Shown: piece after piece, positions 49,642 to 62,193 of the stretch
Numbering within the stretch: the first letter of the stretch is position 1
How the letters are laid out: every line of letters begins with the position of its first letter
Assembly: GCA_009617715.1 (NCBI GenBank)
Contig: VTFK01000126.1
Coordinates: forward strand, 930,001-994,000
Length of the DNA: 64,000 bases
From: Plectrocnemia conspersa
Lineage: Eukaryota > Arthropoda > Insecta > Trichoptera > Polycentropodidae
Reading direction: 5' to 3'
The notes under the pieces: model-generated
The model's database searches: none
What the model saw: the letters and a program-made list of their open reading frames with translations, nothing else
What the model was told of the DNA's origin: nothing
Translations under genes and position numbers: made by a program

Positions 49642-49686
49642 CATCATAAAACTGTCGTCTTCCCTTCCCGCGGAATCAACACTCAT
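49642..49686 (-). CDS. Distal first coding exon, probably of cytospin
   Basis: ATG at 49686-49684 opens MSVDSAGREDDSFMM (15 codons) and ends in phase 0 before GTAAAG. The downstream exon 45569-45476 begins in phase 0 (EKKWTEF...). A GC-rich leader with a good donor lies at 50196. The link onward to cytospin exons is not proven. Confidence 0.45.
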
Positions 49687-50195
49687 GCTAAGTATTAATT
49701 AATACAAAATAAAAATATTGTGTAATAAATACGTACTACTTTAACTAATAGTATATCTGTTTAGTGTATTTTAGTTATTAAAATTAAAAACAAACGAAAA
49801 AAATAAATTTGTCTTTTTAATCATTTATTACAAAAATTAAACAGCGCAAAACATTTTTACTATGGCAACCCTATTCATTTTGCATACAATATTATGAAGG
49901 AAGGCATGATCGTCAATAATTTTGTTTATATAGATATACAGACTATATTATACAAAACAAATATATAATAGTATAATATCATACGAAATCACATACATTA
50001 AGTAAGCATAAAACAAACTATTCGTATAGCTATTATTAATGTCAAAATAACGGAAAAAAATAGTGGCCATAACAATGCATCGCTCCGAGCATATTCATCA
50101 ATCACACCGGCGCGATTTTACAAAGCGAACGGAAGCAGAGTTCAGTCAAATTAATTATTGTTGAAAAATTAATTATGAAAATATTATCAAATTAC

Positions 50196-50530
50196 CTGAT
50201 CGCGTTTTAATTCGATTGTTTCGCCTACGAGCGAGACGGCGCTATCGTAGACGCGATGGCACCAACTTAACGTTTGTTTTCAAATAGGGAGTTTTAGCGT
50301 CGTTGCGTCCAATCACTGGATGTAACCGTTTTTCGTGTTGTTTGCGTTCGTAATGTCCGATCGTTTATAAAAACATATCAACAAGTCACAACGGCGGAGG
50401 CAATCGATAGGCGGTAGCGACCGAACAAAGCGTCGAACCCTACTGCATTGCACCCAACCGCCGAACTACCCCCTAGTATATAAATGACGTGCGCTACGTT
50501 CGTCCCGCTCTAGCAACCCACAGGGTTGAC
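50196..50530 (-). promoter_or_regulatory. Distal promoter and 5' non-coding exon
   Basis: A CpG-rich block ends with CGATCAG before GTAATT (donor at 50195 on the minus strand), consistent with a non-coding first exon feeding 49686. A TATATAAA run at 50477-50484 with TGACGTGCG beside it could position transcription on either strand. The exact start is unknown. Confidence 0.4.
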
Positions 50531-52903
50531 AGTCACCGACAAAAAATATTTAATATATTATCATGAGTAAATAATTTATTTAATAGTATGAATTGTGAAA
50601 CTTATAACAGAGAACATAGAAAATTTACAAAGTATATCTAAAAACTTTTTGAGAAAATGAGGCAGAGACATACGAGGGTGGGTCGAATGAAGACCCTAGT
50701 CTCCAGGGTGTTACGTTTCCATTACCATAGTTTTCAACAGGCCTCTTTTAATCCACTGCTACCTCGAATGGTGTTTGTAACGAATTTATTTGTGTTACTA
50801 ATATCATATTAAATAAAATTGTTAAAAACCGTCGATATACTTCTCTCCATCTTCTTTATGTCTTTATGTAATAAATACAATTTAAAGTAGATTTTTTATT
50901 GCTAACATCCAATCTCCATCTATCGGCATTCCTACGTAAATTCGTCAATCTCTAACTAATTTTAAGGAGCTCCCGTTTTACCGCTAATATTGGTTAGTGG
51001 TTCTTAACATTTTTAAACACAAATTATTTATTTTATTTTATTGGTATGCGATTAACAATTTGATTTTATAATTGCGAATACAAAAAAATGCATTCAAAAT
51101 TTGACTTTAAAACTTACTCATAAAAAAGTAATGATTATTAAAAAATTTGGTCTCAATTATCGCAGTTAAATCGCGTTATTTAGTGTATTGTGAAAATAAT
51201 GTTTAGGCCGTGTAGCACAACATTTTTGATATTGTATAAAAAAATACCATTTAAATTAAATTAATGAAAAACTTAATATGGTTTAGTTTATCACAAAATA
51301 ATAAGCTTTTGTATATGACATCACTCGAGTAGCTTCGCAGTAAAAACAGTATAGATTAATGTTATGAATAGTTAATATTCACTCAATAGTTATTTTACAA
51401 GATACATCAGAAATAAATTTCTAAAATTACACCAAATAATTGTATTTAATAACCATTTTACAGCACTATAATGTATATATATATATAAACTATAATCAAA
51501 CGAAAGCCTTTCAAATAATCTACGAAGCCGCAACGACTTGCATTTCACAACATTCGAAAACAAGTTGTCGGGTCTTTAGCATTAAGTTAATTAATTTACA
51601 AATCTAATCGAATTCCCTTTATTTTGTCTTTTTAACAGTCAATGCATAAAAATGTCGTTCAACGTGCAATCATCGCATGCTATTAAATTTCTGCCGTGTG
51701 ATTAGTCGGTCGCCCTAAGGGGCGGTACAGATGTGTGTAAATAAACACAACAATAATGATTTTTAGTTCTCCAGTTGTGGTTGTCGAGATTTTTTCTAAA
51801 CGTCACAAAAACATTAAATATACATTAACTATTGCATCCGGCGCTCTCATCTTTTACTTTTATAATGTCTACTCAATAATAAAGCATTAAAAATATTTAC
51901 TTAATGATAAAGCAAGATAATAAAAATAACAACGAATTCCTTTATTTAGCAAGAATAGTAGAAACAGTTAATCTAAATAGTTTTTTTAGTATTACAAGTA
52001 TTATTTTAAATCGTATTTAAATCTTGATACAAGATTTTCTTAATAAAGGATTTTTTCACATTTTAATAGAATGTTTTAGAAGCAATCATGAAGTTAATTC
52101 CATTTTCAACCATCTATTTATGCAAATAAAATTTATTTGTAGCTAAAATCAGATAAAGGTATAAATTATAATCATATTGTTTTTGTAGTAACTTATGAAT
52201 TATTTATTTGTAAAAACGAAATTTGATAATACACGAATATGCGTGCGAAAATTAGTAGTGAATTGTAAGCAATTGTAAATTTTAATCGTATAAATGGCAA
52301 TTTGGTTAGATATAAGTATTCGTTGGATATGCTGCACAAAAGTAATAGCGGAGTATTTATGTATGAAAGACTTGGAAAGCTTTTTACTAGTAGTGTTTTT
52401 AATTTTTTTAATAACATATGCCTGTATTATATGTGAAATAGGATCGATTTAAAATTCTACCACTTTCAACAATGAAGGTTAAAAAATTGTTTTTAATTTT
52501 TACCTTTTATTTATTTATTTAAAGTAGACATGTTAATTAGTAAATTTCTAGGATCCATAAAACAGTTTACTGTTAAACTGCGCGATAAAATACACGTTTT
52601 CATGTTACCAACTTATTTACTAGTTCGATAATACATATTTAATTACGCGTGGGCGTTTAACGGATGTGTCAAACTGGAAGGTTGCAGCCTACAGCTTTAT
52701 TTACATATGCATTTGCAGTTACGCGTTACTTTTGTTATGTATTGTGTTATAATTATTGACAAATCACCGTTCATACTTCAACGCCCAATTGCGGAGCAAG
52801 AATGTTCCATTTTTTATGTATGTCGATCATATCACATATCGTCTGGCATGTCAAATGATATAATTACCATATATTTACATAAGTAATAAAAAATAAAATT
52901 ATT
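50531..52903. other. Intergenic AT-rich DNA
   Basis: This separates the distal cytospin promoter (minus) from CCDC86 (plus). No gene, RNA or transposon end was recognised. Confidence 0.4.
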
Positions 52904-52921
52904 GTGAATAGTCAAAACAAA

Positions 52922-53146
52922 ATGGAAGATATTAATGCATTACACATTATTGTAAAATTTATTAATACATTTGCACTTGCAACCCTGACAGGGTTAATCT
53001 TGTTAGAAAGGGATGAAATGCATTTCATAACCGCACACTATGTAACTCAGACTGCAATACACGTAACAATATGGTATCACAACGTAACATTATTTCTATT
53101 TAAAAAATATAGATATCAAAATTTCGTTTTTCCTATTAATATATGA
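52922..53146 (+). CDS. Small hypothetical protein, doubtful
   Basis: ATG at 52922 opens a 74-residue frame: MEDINALHIIVKFINTFALA, a hydrophobic, membrane-like stretch, then a basic tail. It has more varied codons than the surrounding AT-rich DNA, and TGA follows at 53144. No intron, family or poly(A) signal supports it. It may be a small membrane peptide or chance. Confidence 0.2.
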   Translation: MEDINALHIIVKFINTFALATLTGLILLERDEMHFITAHYVTQTAIHVTIWYHNVTLFLFKKYRYQNFVFPINI

Positions 53147-53549
53147 AATGTATTTTTAGGTAACATTTAAATTAGACGCATTATGTGATGTATTTTATTA
53201 AAACTTTTTTTTATTATGTACAATTTTAAAATTAATATGAATACATTTATTTGTTATTTGATTTTCACTTCAATCAGTATAAGATTGTTTTCAATATTAT
53301 ATTTTAAACTATAATCGCGTCTCAGATTATTTAATTATTAAATAAATAATATAAACTTTATTCATTTATAGCTTACATAATAGTTTTACGTATTTAAAAA
53401 TATTTATTTAAATAATGTTTTACAGCTACGAGCACTCTTATTCCAAGTAACGATTGTTATTAGAACATCACTAGCAACTGAAGCGTGATGCGTGTCGGTT
53501 GACAGTTATAGGTTATATTTTGTACTCCGTCGTAGTTTATTTATTTAAA

Positions 53550-54096
53550 ATGGTGAACACAAAGAGCAAAGCAGCCAAAAAGGTCGATAATATTTTGGCA
53601 ACGTTGAAAAAACCCAAAGAACCTGAAACTGTTGTAATCCCAGCCGTAGAAAAGCCTGTGAAAGTTAAAAAAACTATTAACGCACCAGAAGTACCACGAG
53701 GAAGGCCTAAATCTGGACGCATTTGGAAAACGCAAAAACAGAGGTGTGTGAATATTATTTTTAATATGTCAATTGCGTATTTAAACGAGCGTTGTTATTA
53801 ACAGGTTCTCATCTATAAAGAAAACGAAAGGCGCTCATCAAACGTTCGAAGAGAAAACAAAGCTCAGAATTCAATTAAAAGAAATAAAAGAGGCATCGAA
53901 AGAAATCCAAGAGCAAGTGAAAAATAAAAGGGAAGTTTTGAAGGAAAGGAGAAGGGCAAACTTGAAGAAAGCAGAAGAAAGACGATTAAAATCTGAGATC
54001 GTTCAAGTCATATCGAATCCAGCCAAGATAAAGAGGATGAAGAAAAAACAACTGAGATTTATCGAAAAACGTGATACGACTAAAGTTTCCAAATAA
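53550..54096 (+). CDS. CCDC86: CCDC86/Cgr1-type ribosome biogenesis protein
   Basis: This is a nucleolar factor of the Cgr1 family, needed for 60S pre-rRNA processing in yeast. In animals it also coats mitotic chromosomes. Exons 53550-53743 and 53805-54096 (GT-AG intron of 61 bp) give 161 residues, short like yeast Cgr1 rather than the long vertebrate forms. Visible features: a Lys-rich N-terminus; the conserved GRPKSGRIWKTQKQ block just before the intron; a long Lys/Glu/Arg helix (about residues 85-140); and the C-terminal signature IVQVISNPAKIKRMKKKQ then LRFIEKRDT. I chose the ATG at 53550 because it heads the conserved basic region. An upstream in-frame extension is AT-rich. AATAAA follows at about 54127. 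It converges with SPPL3. Confidence 0.92.
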
Positions 54097-55762
54097 TTCA
54101 ATATATAAATTATTATTTTATTTTAAATAAAGAAATTAAATAACGATTAAGGTCTTTCAAATAGTTTTTACTTTCGTAATTCGGTTTACATTATATACAT
54201 TATATATTTATGAAATATACAAAAATACGAGTGTAAGTTTGTGACAAATAATCAAAAAAATTAAATCACACATCACCATAAAGTTAGTAAGAGTATTGCA
54301 ATTATAAACGGATATGAAAAAGAGCTTAACATTAATACATCAATGTGTTAAAACGATAAAATTAACTTCAGTGCGTATATATTAATATAATATAAAAAAT
54401 AATACTTATTATCGACTAAAATAAAAATCACTATTGTTAAAATTGCATTATATTTACGTAATATAATACTTTCTCTTAACGCTAAAGTATAACAAATGCT
54501 ATCGCAGACGTTTTAAACAATTTTTCTAACGTTATGAGGAATACAAACTCGTTATGGTGACATGCGCTTAATATATTTTACAAATATCACGTGTTTATAA
54601 AGTTTTCTCCTTACAACAAATATATGCATTTCGAAAAATATTAAATCAATCTATAAGTAAAAGCGAAAAATTTTGGTTCTAGCATTAGAAAGGATACGTA
54701 TAACACATATTAATTGCTTTGAGATTCTTTATTTATCGTTTATGTATAAAATATATTTCGTATCACAAATAATTGATCGAAATAAACAAGATACGCTCCC
54801 TTATAAATAGCTGCCTACTAAATTTAAATAAATTTTCAATATGAAACATTAAACTCTCGTTAAATACATATATTTATATAGACTCTAACATATCACCTTT
54901 ACGAAATCGACATTTCGACACTAAAACTTTTGACGCCGTGTAAGCCTTCGAGATTTTACATGTTAAATTAAAATATACCATACATATAAAAGCTATAAAT
55001 GCATTAAAAATTGATGAGTATTTTGTATATGAAGTAGCGATTAAAAAAATATTTGATCGATAACACAGAAAATTTGTTCAGTAATGCTTTATTTAATCGT
55101 TAAAATGACTGGCCACAGTTGAAATGCAGTTTTAGAATTTACGAATATAGATACAAGATTTACAATAATGTCTATGTTCAAAAATAAGTAAATTTATATT
55201 ACAATTCGAAACAAATACATATTGCACAAGTTATCATAATCACTTGAACACAAGCACAGTAATAACGAAAAATAAATAAGATTCAGTATAAAATAAAGAG
55301 CACGTTCAATTTTTACACACTAACGATTTTAAACATAGTAAAAATATAACGTTAACTTATAAGCTAAAAATTAAAAATAAAAACAAATATTCATCTGAAA
55401 CACCCAATACATTGAATATATATGGATAGATTCCGTTCACCTCTATTGTATAACACTTAGCAATGTCACATTCTACGCACGCACACTGATTCCGATATAC
55501 GTATTTTATATGTATTTATAACAGTTTCTTGCCTTTCTCACCGTTTCGAGTCCGAATATATATATATATTTTATACAAACGCACCGTGTATATGCCATAC
55601 CTTCACGATGAACGATCTTCTTTTACAAAGGTAATTGACATAACTAACACCTTCATCGTCGAAATTCACCAAAACTTAAATTATCAACAAACAATTATAT
55701 TGAACAATTACACTACTATGGAGAAAATGTTAACGTCAAATCTGAGACGATGATCTGTCGAA
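54097..55762 (-). other. Convergent 3' UTRs of CCDC86 and SPPL3
   Basis: This is AT-rich non-coding DNA between two facing stop codons. SPPL3 probably has a long 3' UTR here. No other feature was seen. Confidence 0.45.
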
Positions 55763-58700
55763 TCAAACGTCAAAGTTTGAGCCGTTTTTGTTCGGATTTG
55801 GCATGATGAACGGCTCACTCCACATTCTTCTAAGATCGCCCTGAAATCGAATACTCTTATTAGCATATTTATTTGAAATAATACTTAGGCATATAGAGGT
55901 ACATACCCTGACATACGCCATGGTAAGCAGGGGCAGTAGCGTGAACGGCACAAGGTACAGTAGAGCCGGTTGAGCAGCTTTAAACACTTCGGAGCTAACA
56001 GTGGCTGTAAGTAAGCCTAGGAAGTAGCCCAATAGTGAACAATGAAAGTATGTGAGCCGTGAACCCTATGAAACGATACATATATTATATTAAAATTATA
56101 TTATTAAATTAATTGATTATTAATTAATATTTTATACCATTGATCTGGGACCTGGTACAGAGCCGAGTTCGCATACAAGAGATGCTTTTTTGTAAGCATC
56201 ATAACGTAACACAAAACACAGTAATAATCCAGGCATAACAATATCACCCAAGCCTGTAAAAAAAAAAAAAAATAGTACTTAAAAAAATTGTAATTATTTT
56301 ATGGATGTGAATAATTTTATACAAATAATTTTATTTTTCAGTCCTTTTTGCGGTGATGAAGTATTAGCCAGTGGCGTAGCTAGGGTATGTGCCGCCCGGG
56401 GCAATCCTTAAAATTGCCGCCCCCCCCATACATTTTTTGCAGTCATAAAATCAGCATTTAATAATAAATTGATTGTTGTTAAGCACTTACTAAAATAAAT
56501 TTTAGTATATTCAGGGTTAAGAACCACACTAGACGATTCCATCGCGAATACCATGTCTGCCCCCCTCCGCCCCACCATAGCTACGCCACTGGTATTAGCA
56601 TAAAACTATTCGGAAGATTATAAATAATAAATGAGTAATCAAAAAATCAGTAGTTGAAACGATGTCTGTTGATAAGCTGTATATTTAGCAATGCATTCGT
56701 TAAGAGTTTGTCAAGGAAAAAAAGTAGATTTTTAGCTGTTTTGTAAATAAATACTGGGGATTGGCAGTCAGTATATTTACAAAACAAAGGAATTTGCAGA
56801 ATCATTTCTATGATGCATTATAGTTGTCACAGAAGCTGCGGGGAAATAAATAAGTAAATGTCGGCTGATATGTAAGTTGGAAGCCAAAAAGGCAAAGCAA
56901 CAAATATGGCATTGCTTGCAACTTCACAATGATCTTAAATTAGAAACAAACATGCCCTAAATAATATGATGGTTGTGCTGTAATACAAGCTTGCCAAACG
57001 AGTCATTATTATGCTCAATCAAATTAACCCTTTACGTGCGAGGAGTGGATAAATCCCTTAAGTACGAGAAGCGGATATATCTCACAGTCAAGAAAAAACG
57101 CTTCTCTTAAGTGCGAGGAGTGTATATATCGGAATATTATAAAGCAGGTCTTTGTCTCAAATTTAACACATATTTTTTTTACGATGTACAGGCGGCCCTC
57201 GACTTTCGCACATTTAATAAAAAAATTCAATTTTAAAATTTTTTTTTTAAAAAAAAAAACGTTCTGATAGCGGTGAATCTTTTGCTTTAATCGAACGTTC
57301 GTATGATACAAACAGGTCTATGACATGTTCAATTTTGCAAAATAAAAATATAATTAAAGAATACGTTCAAAATTGTGGAAAATAAAGATATATTTCCACA
57401 ATCTTTAATGATATGTTTCCAAAAAAACAAAAAAAAAAAAAACATGGATGAAATGGAAAATCTTTGTCATCGTAGATCGATGACCAACATCAAAAAGATG
57501 TCTCTCTGAGTATTTCAGTTATTCAAGCAAAAGCTCTTAGTTTGCACAAAGATTGGAAGGATAGATTAAAAAAAGATTTTAGCACGGTTTTTCAAGTAAG
57601 TAACGGTTGGTTTTACAATTTTAAAATAGGTATTCTTTTCATAATATTAAATTTACTGGAGCATCCGCTGATGCGGATAAAGATGCTGCAAAAGAATTTA
57701 TTTCCTGATTATCCAAAATTATTGAATATGTAGAATATTCCTCTAGCCAAATATTTAATGTAGATGAGACATGTTTATTTTGGAAAACTCTTTAACAATG
57801 AAAATATGAATGAAGCCTTCACGCACCTTGACAAATTTTTAAATATTATGGAAGACTGTGATCCCAATGGAGAACGCATATCTCAAGTGCGTGGGGCGAT
57901 CAATAAAAACATAGCATGTTATAAATACTATATGAAGAAAAGAAAAAGAATAGTGGAAAACAGTTAACTCTTGATAACTTTTCAAAGGAAACACCCGCAA
58001 ACCCCACTTAAACGTGTCTCTTAAACGCCTCTTAAACATATTATATTTACTTGATAAATAAATATTTTAAAATACACACAATTTCCATTTTTTTTACTTC
58101 CCTCAACTTTCGTACATTCAACATTCGCGCACATTTTCAGGAACCAATTATGTGCGAAAGTCGAGGGCCGCCTGTATAAGATACATAATGATGTTTTTAT
58201 GATGTTATGTTGCAATGGCTTTCTACCCTCATTTAATTACTTTTATTAATATATTATATAGTTTGCATTCAGTTTAATTCTGAAGTCAAAGAATATTGGT
58301 GTGCCTCACTGTTTACAATTTTATAATTTATAAAAAAAACAATTACCAGAATAGGAAGAAAGATAAAGGACCCAACGAAAAGTCGAATATTGATTGGCTA
58401 GCATTTTCCGACGAAGTATGAGGGCAAAAAATACCAACGCAATTATTAAGGGTGCAGTATCATGCCCAATCATGCAAGAAAAAAGGGGAAAGGAATTTGC
58501 AGAAGGAGGCAGACTTTTAATTTTTAAAATATATATTAATATTTTTTTAATTTTGAAGGTAAATAAAGATGCATAAAGGAATAACTATATACATATAAAA
58601 AAATCGTAATTAAATCTTCAACTTCATTTTTTATTGGATAATTGACTCATTTCGCGACTTTTTATGAAATTTAATTCCGCACGTAAAGGGTTAATCTTTT

Positions 58701-61700
58701 GGTTGCTATGCTGTTTAAAAATCATACTGTCACATATTCATCGATTCATGACACAAGAATCTCATTAAATATTTAAAACAATGCTTCATACCATTGATAC
58801 ACTAACGATGTAGCAAATTCCCAAATTCATTTTCATTTTTGAGCATCATAACGTAAACAATGACGTCGTTAACAATTATTTGATGTTATCATAAGCAACA
58901 ATATATCGCTGTTTAGCAGCCAAAAGGTTAAACATAAACTAAGGAGTACTATAGATTACCATTAATATGTTGCCACTATCATAAAATTATTTAAAGAATC
59001 ATTTCTCGATGAAATCAATAATGTCTTAGAAAGTAAATGCTTAACACTTAAAGCGCTGGAAATTGATTAACATGCTTTTTAGGGATTTGATCCTACAGCC
59101 GGACGCTTTTATGAAACTCAATCTTTAACAGACTCTTACTGACATCTTTGAATATTTTAGGGCACCAAAAGGGATTAATTAAATTTTAGATAGTATATTC
59201 TTTTAACCGATGTTGTTAATATAATTCTTTTCATACAAAATTAAATATTTAAAAAAATAGTGGTTCGAGATTTAGTTAAAAAAAATCTTTTCGAATATCC
59301 TAATATATTATCCTAAATTGGTTTATATAAATGTCACACCATACCGAATTCTCATTTAGAATCGATGCCGACACACATGTGGTGTTCGTACTCTGAATTA
59401 TCATTTTATGCCTTATGGCATTTTGCAAAAGCCGACAAAGATTTTACATAAATTGAATAATTACGACTGTAAAGTTCTCATTGATATTGTATTTGGTGAG
59501 AATATGACAATTTGAAAATTGCGATTATTTGGCACTTTTATCGATCGTGCGCAAATATGCCAGCTGTACGTGTTTTTTTGGGCAAAAATGCGGCGCATTA
59601 GGTGTTAATATAATACTAGCTTTTATACTCGACTTCGCCCACACTTTGCTCTAATTTATATTGTATTCTTCAACATCTGACTGTAGATGATGTTTACGTT
59701 AGAATTATATATATCTTTGTCGGCATAAGTGGCATTGCGACATAAAATTGACTATGAGAGAAACATTCAATTCTAGTCGTATTAACCAACTGTCATGGGA
59801 AAGTCAGAGAATTGGGAATTTAAGTTACATGGGAATAAGCATATGTAATCTGAATTTATTTCCTTCCCAGCACAATAGAGCTACCAACCTCGTGGGTTAT
59901 TTTGAACTTGTCTTGTTAGTTTTTATTCGACATAAATATATTATCAATTAAATCTTGTATGTACTACTATTAAAAAAATGCATTGAACTTTAAAATATAG
60001 TTGACTGCAGCAATGTGCAAATATTAATAGGCGAGATTAAAATTTTCTTATACATCTAATAAAATATTTCAATACTAACCAAGCATGCTAAAGTGTCCTT
60101 GATGATGCATTGAAGGAAACACTAATTTAGCCGGTAGCGAAAGTTTGGGCACAACTTCCACTCCTCTGCCCCCCATGCCGCCCAATTGCAGCCTCCGTGC
60201 TACAACGTTCACTGGATTCTCGGCGGGTCGCGTGGCTACTTTGACCATCACGTTTGTTGTAAAAATATAAGACGAAAAAAACACCCAAAATACGTCGTAC
60301 AACAAGAGGCCAGTGAGCAATAGAGTGGACACCTTCAGCGACGGTAGTCGGACGAAGGCTATAAACGTAACGCACAACCCCATACCCATAGCTGAAAATA
60401 AAACTTTAAAGTAATTTACATTTACACTTAATACGTAAATATGAAGAGGAATTTACCATCCATCAACAGCCAATGTCCGGTGAGAACCCAGACGGTCACG
60501 ATCGCCAAGCTTAAGCCGAAGGCTACAAGCTCGGCAGCACTGTAGCGTCCGCAGCAACCACAAGACACGCGCGTTGTACTCGCTCCTCCACCGCAAACAT
60601 ACTGACATAATGGAGTTAGCAAGAATGCCAAAGCAACACAAGCTATAACTGAAAAAGATGATATATATATAATAACAGTTTAAAAATTTCGATCCAACTA
60701 TACATTGATAAATCTATATATACATATAAAGAAATAAATCTGGGCAATTTTTATGCAGCTTAGGGAAGGAGGTATGCAGTCATACTCCAGCCAAAAAACC
60801 GAATAAATGCGTCTAACAAGCATTAAATCAATACAAAAGCTAGACTGTTTTGGATTGAAGAAGAGTGAGATTAGAGTAAAAAATTATACAAAATCCAGAG
60901 CAAAATTATTTGGGGGTGCTTCATATATTTCTGAATGGAAGGTATCCACTTCATCAATAGTACAGTGAAGGCAGTAGATTAAAAAATTGTTCTGGAATTT
61001 ATTGATCAAGCTTTACTATTTTATCATTTATTATACATTTTTATTTCATTATTTAATGCATATTATTTCAATAAACAGTTAAAAAGTTAAAAAAAAATAT
61101 CTTTAGTTATTTACGTAATATTATGATTTTGGAAGTGATGCATGTTTTTTGCACGCTACTGTATAAAACAAAATTAAGGTAGTGGTACTCATAAAGCAAT
61201 AATATATACAAATATTACATTTTCTATAGTTATTATTTTATGAACCCTTAGCAATCGGATGCCTGTGTTTTTAACGTGAAAAAAAAAAGTTTTTAACGTA
61301 AAAAAAATATAGTAATTCTGAAAATGTTGACAGTGGAAATGATGAATTTACTTTTGCTGTATACAATAATGCATATTTATTTTCAACTTTTTTTTAGGAA
61401 TTTAAATATTTTTTTAACTTCAAAATCAATAAACAAAACCATTTATATTTTCGAATTTTATAGATTTTAAGTGAATAATGTTAAATAAAAATATAGTTTT
61501 TTACCATAAAAAAATATTTTTAAACCTAGTGAAATTTATACGTATAGTTTTTAACTATGGCAGTTTGGCGGTTTGCAGACTATGGCGAAGTTCTCCGATC
61601 GCAAAGGGTTAAATGGTATGATACTACGCAGTTATAAAGAAAAATGTAAAGATTTCTGGTGCATTTTAACAGTTATATAATTGAATGCTGATAAACTGAT

Positions 61701-62193
61701 ACTTACTAGCAGTGCATATAGCAAACAGCATCTGCATCGAGTCAAAGAAGAAAAACATCACAAGAAGCGACACAGAAGCTCCAAGTGGCAAACATAAAGC
61801 TTGCATTGTATCCAACGTTTGCACATCTAAGTAAATATAATCTGTTAATATCATGATAAATATTAATAATTAAAAATGTAAATTGATTTTGGAATTATTA
61901 CTGCTAGGATGTTGAGGTGGGGTTGCCGTGCCCAGTAGAGTAGCAGCCTCCTTCTCTCTCTCTTGTCGTTCGCGAGCCTCCCTCTCCATATTCAGTGATC
62001 GAAAACTGCCATAAACGATCAGCAGCATTGAGATCAAGAAAGTCGAAACTCTGCACGGAACAAAAAAAATAATAGCATCACAATCTAAAGTACAAATAAA
62101 CGATGCAAAAGCAATATCTCACCTCGACGAATCCATTATCGAATACGCCCACTGGTATTCGCGGTATTCAATATTTCCCGGTGGTTGAGACAT
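55763..62193 (-). CDS. SPPL3: Signal peptide peptidase-like 3 (intramembrane aspartyl protease)
   Basis: This Golgi GxGD-type protease of the presenilin/SPP clan cleaves type II membrane proteins, notably glycosyltransferases, and so sets glycan processing. Exons (minus): 62193-62123, 62050-61902, 61826-61707, 60648-60457, 60391-60080, 56253-56138, 56065-55907 and 55840-55763. All phases agree, giving 398 residues, close to human SPPL3 (about 384). Features: N-terminal [22 protein letters not shown]1 with [20 protein letters not shown]; a charged [13 protein letters not shown] loop longer than in human; the MFFFFDSMQ helix; catalytic [10 protein letters not shown] and [11 protein letters not shown] (both Asp present); the [10 protein letters not shown] motif; and [11 protein letters not shown] near the end. 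About nine membrane segments are expected. All key residues are intact. The 3.8 kb intron between the two catalytic exons is full of transposons. Confidence 0.96.
56369..56591. mobile_element. hAT-type MITE with perfect ends and target duplication
   Basis: CAGTGGCGTAGCTAGGG at the left and CCATAGCTACGCCACTG at the right are inverted copies. GTATTAGC flanks both sides (56361-56368 and 56592-56599). The interior has C-rich tracts (GCCGCCCGGGGC, CCCCCCC) and no coding. It sits in the long SPPL3 intron and looks fairly young. Confidence 0.9.
57028..58690. mobile_element. TTAA-flanked piggyBac-like element carrying a Tigger insertion
   Basis: CCCTTTACGTGCG at the left and CGCACGTAAAGGG at the right are perfect 13-bp inverted repeats, flanked by TTAA (57024-57027 and 58691-58694). 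The left end carries three subterminal direct repeats of GTGCGAGGAGTGGATA type (about 57037-57140). Without the insert at 57189-58174 the element is about 675 bp and non-coding. Confidence 0.8.
57189..58174 (+). mobile_element. Tigger (pogo-group) element, decayed, nested in the TTAA element
   Basis: Terminal repeats begin CAGGCGGCCCTCGACTTTCG at 57189, with the exact inverse ending at 58174 and TA on both sides. The plus strand encodes pieces of a Tigger transposase. A CENP-B-like DNA-binding segment reads [12 protein letters not shown] and [12 protein letters not shown] (57520-57620). The first catalytic block reads [13 protein letters not shown] (about 57750-57790). A C-terminal stretch with [15 protein letters not shown] is at 57820-57870. 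Frameshifts, stops and a large internal deletion remove most of the catalytic core, so it is inactive. Confidence 0.88.
58695..60079. other. Remainder of the long SPPL3 intron
   Basis: AT-rich sequence with possible old repeat fragments. No exon was recognised before the catalytic exon ending at 60080. Confidence 0.45.
60649..61706 (-). other. SPPL3 intron containing a degraded TTAA element
   Basis: An intron of 1058 bp. Apart from the element at 61245-61608 it is AT-rich with no visible signal. Confidence 0.5.
61245..61608. mobile_element. Degraded TTAA-type piggyBac-like MITE
   Basis: The left end CCCTTAGCAATCGGA and right end TCCGATCGCAAAGGG are inverted copies with two differences. TTAA is intact on the right (61609-61612) and has decayed to TGAA on the left. 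The CCCTTT start relates it to 7380-7904 and 57028-58690. Confidence 0.55.

Noticed and set aside
60127..60641. Extra minus-strand frames in the SPPL3 catalytic exons
   Set aside because: They are out-of-frame shadows of exons whose main frame carries the YD motif and membrane helices.
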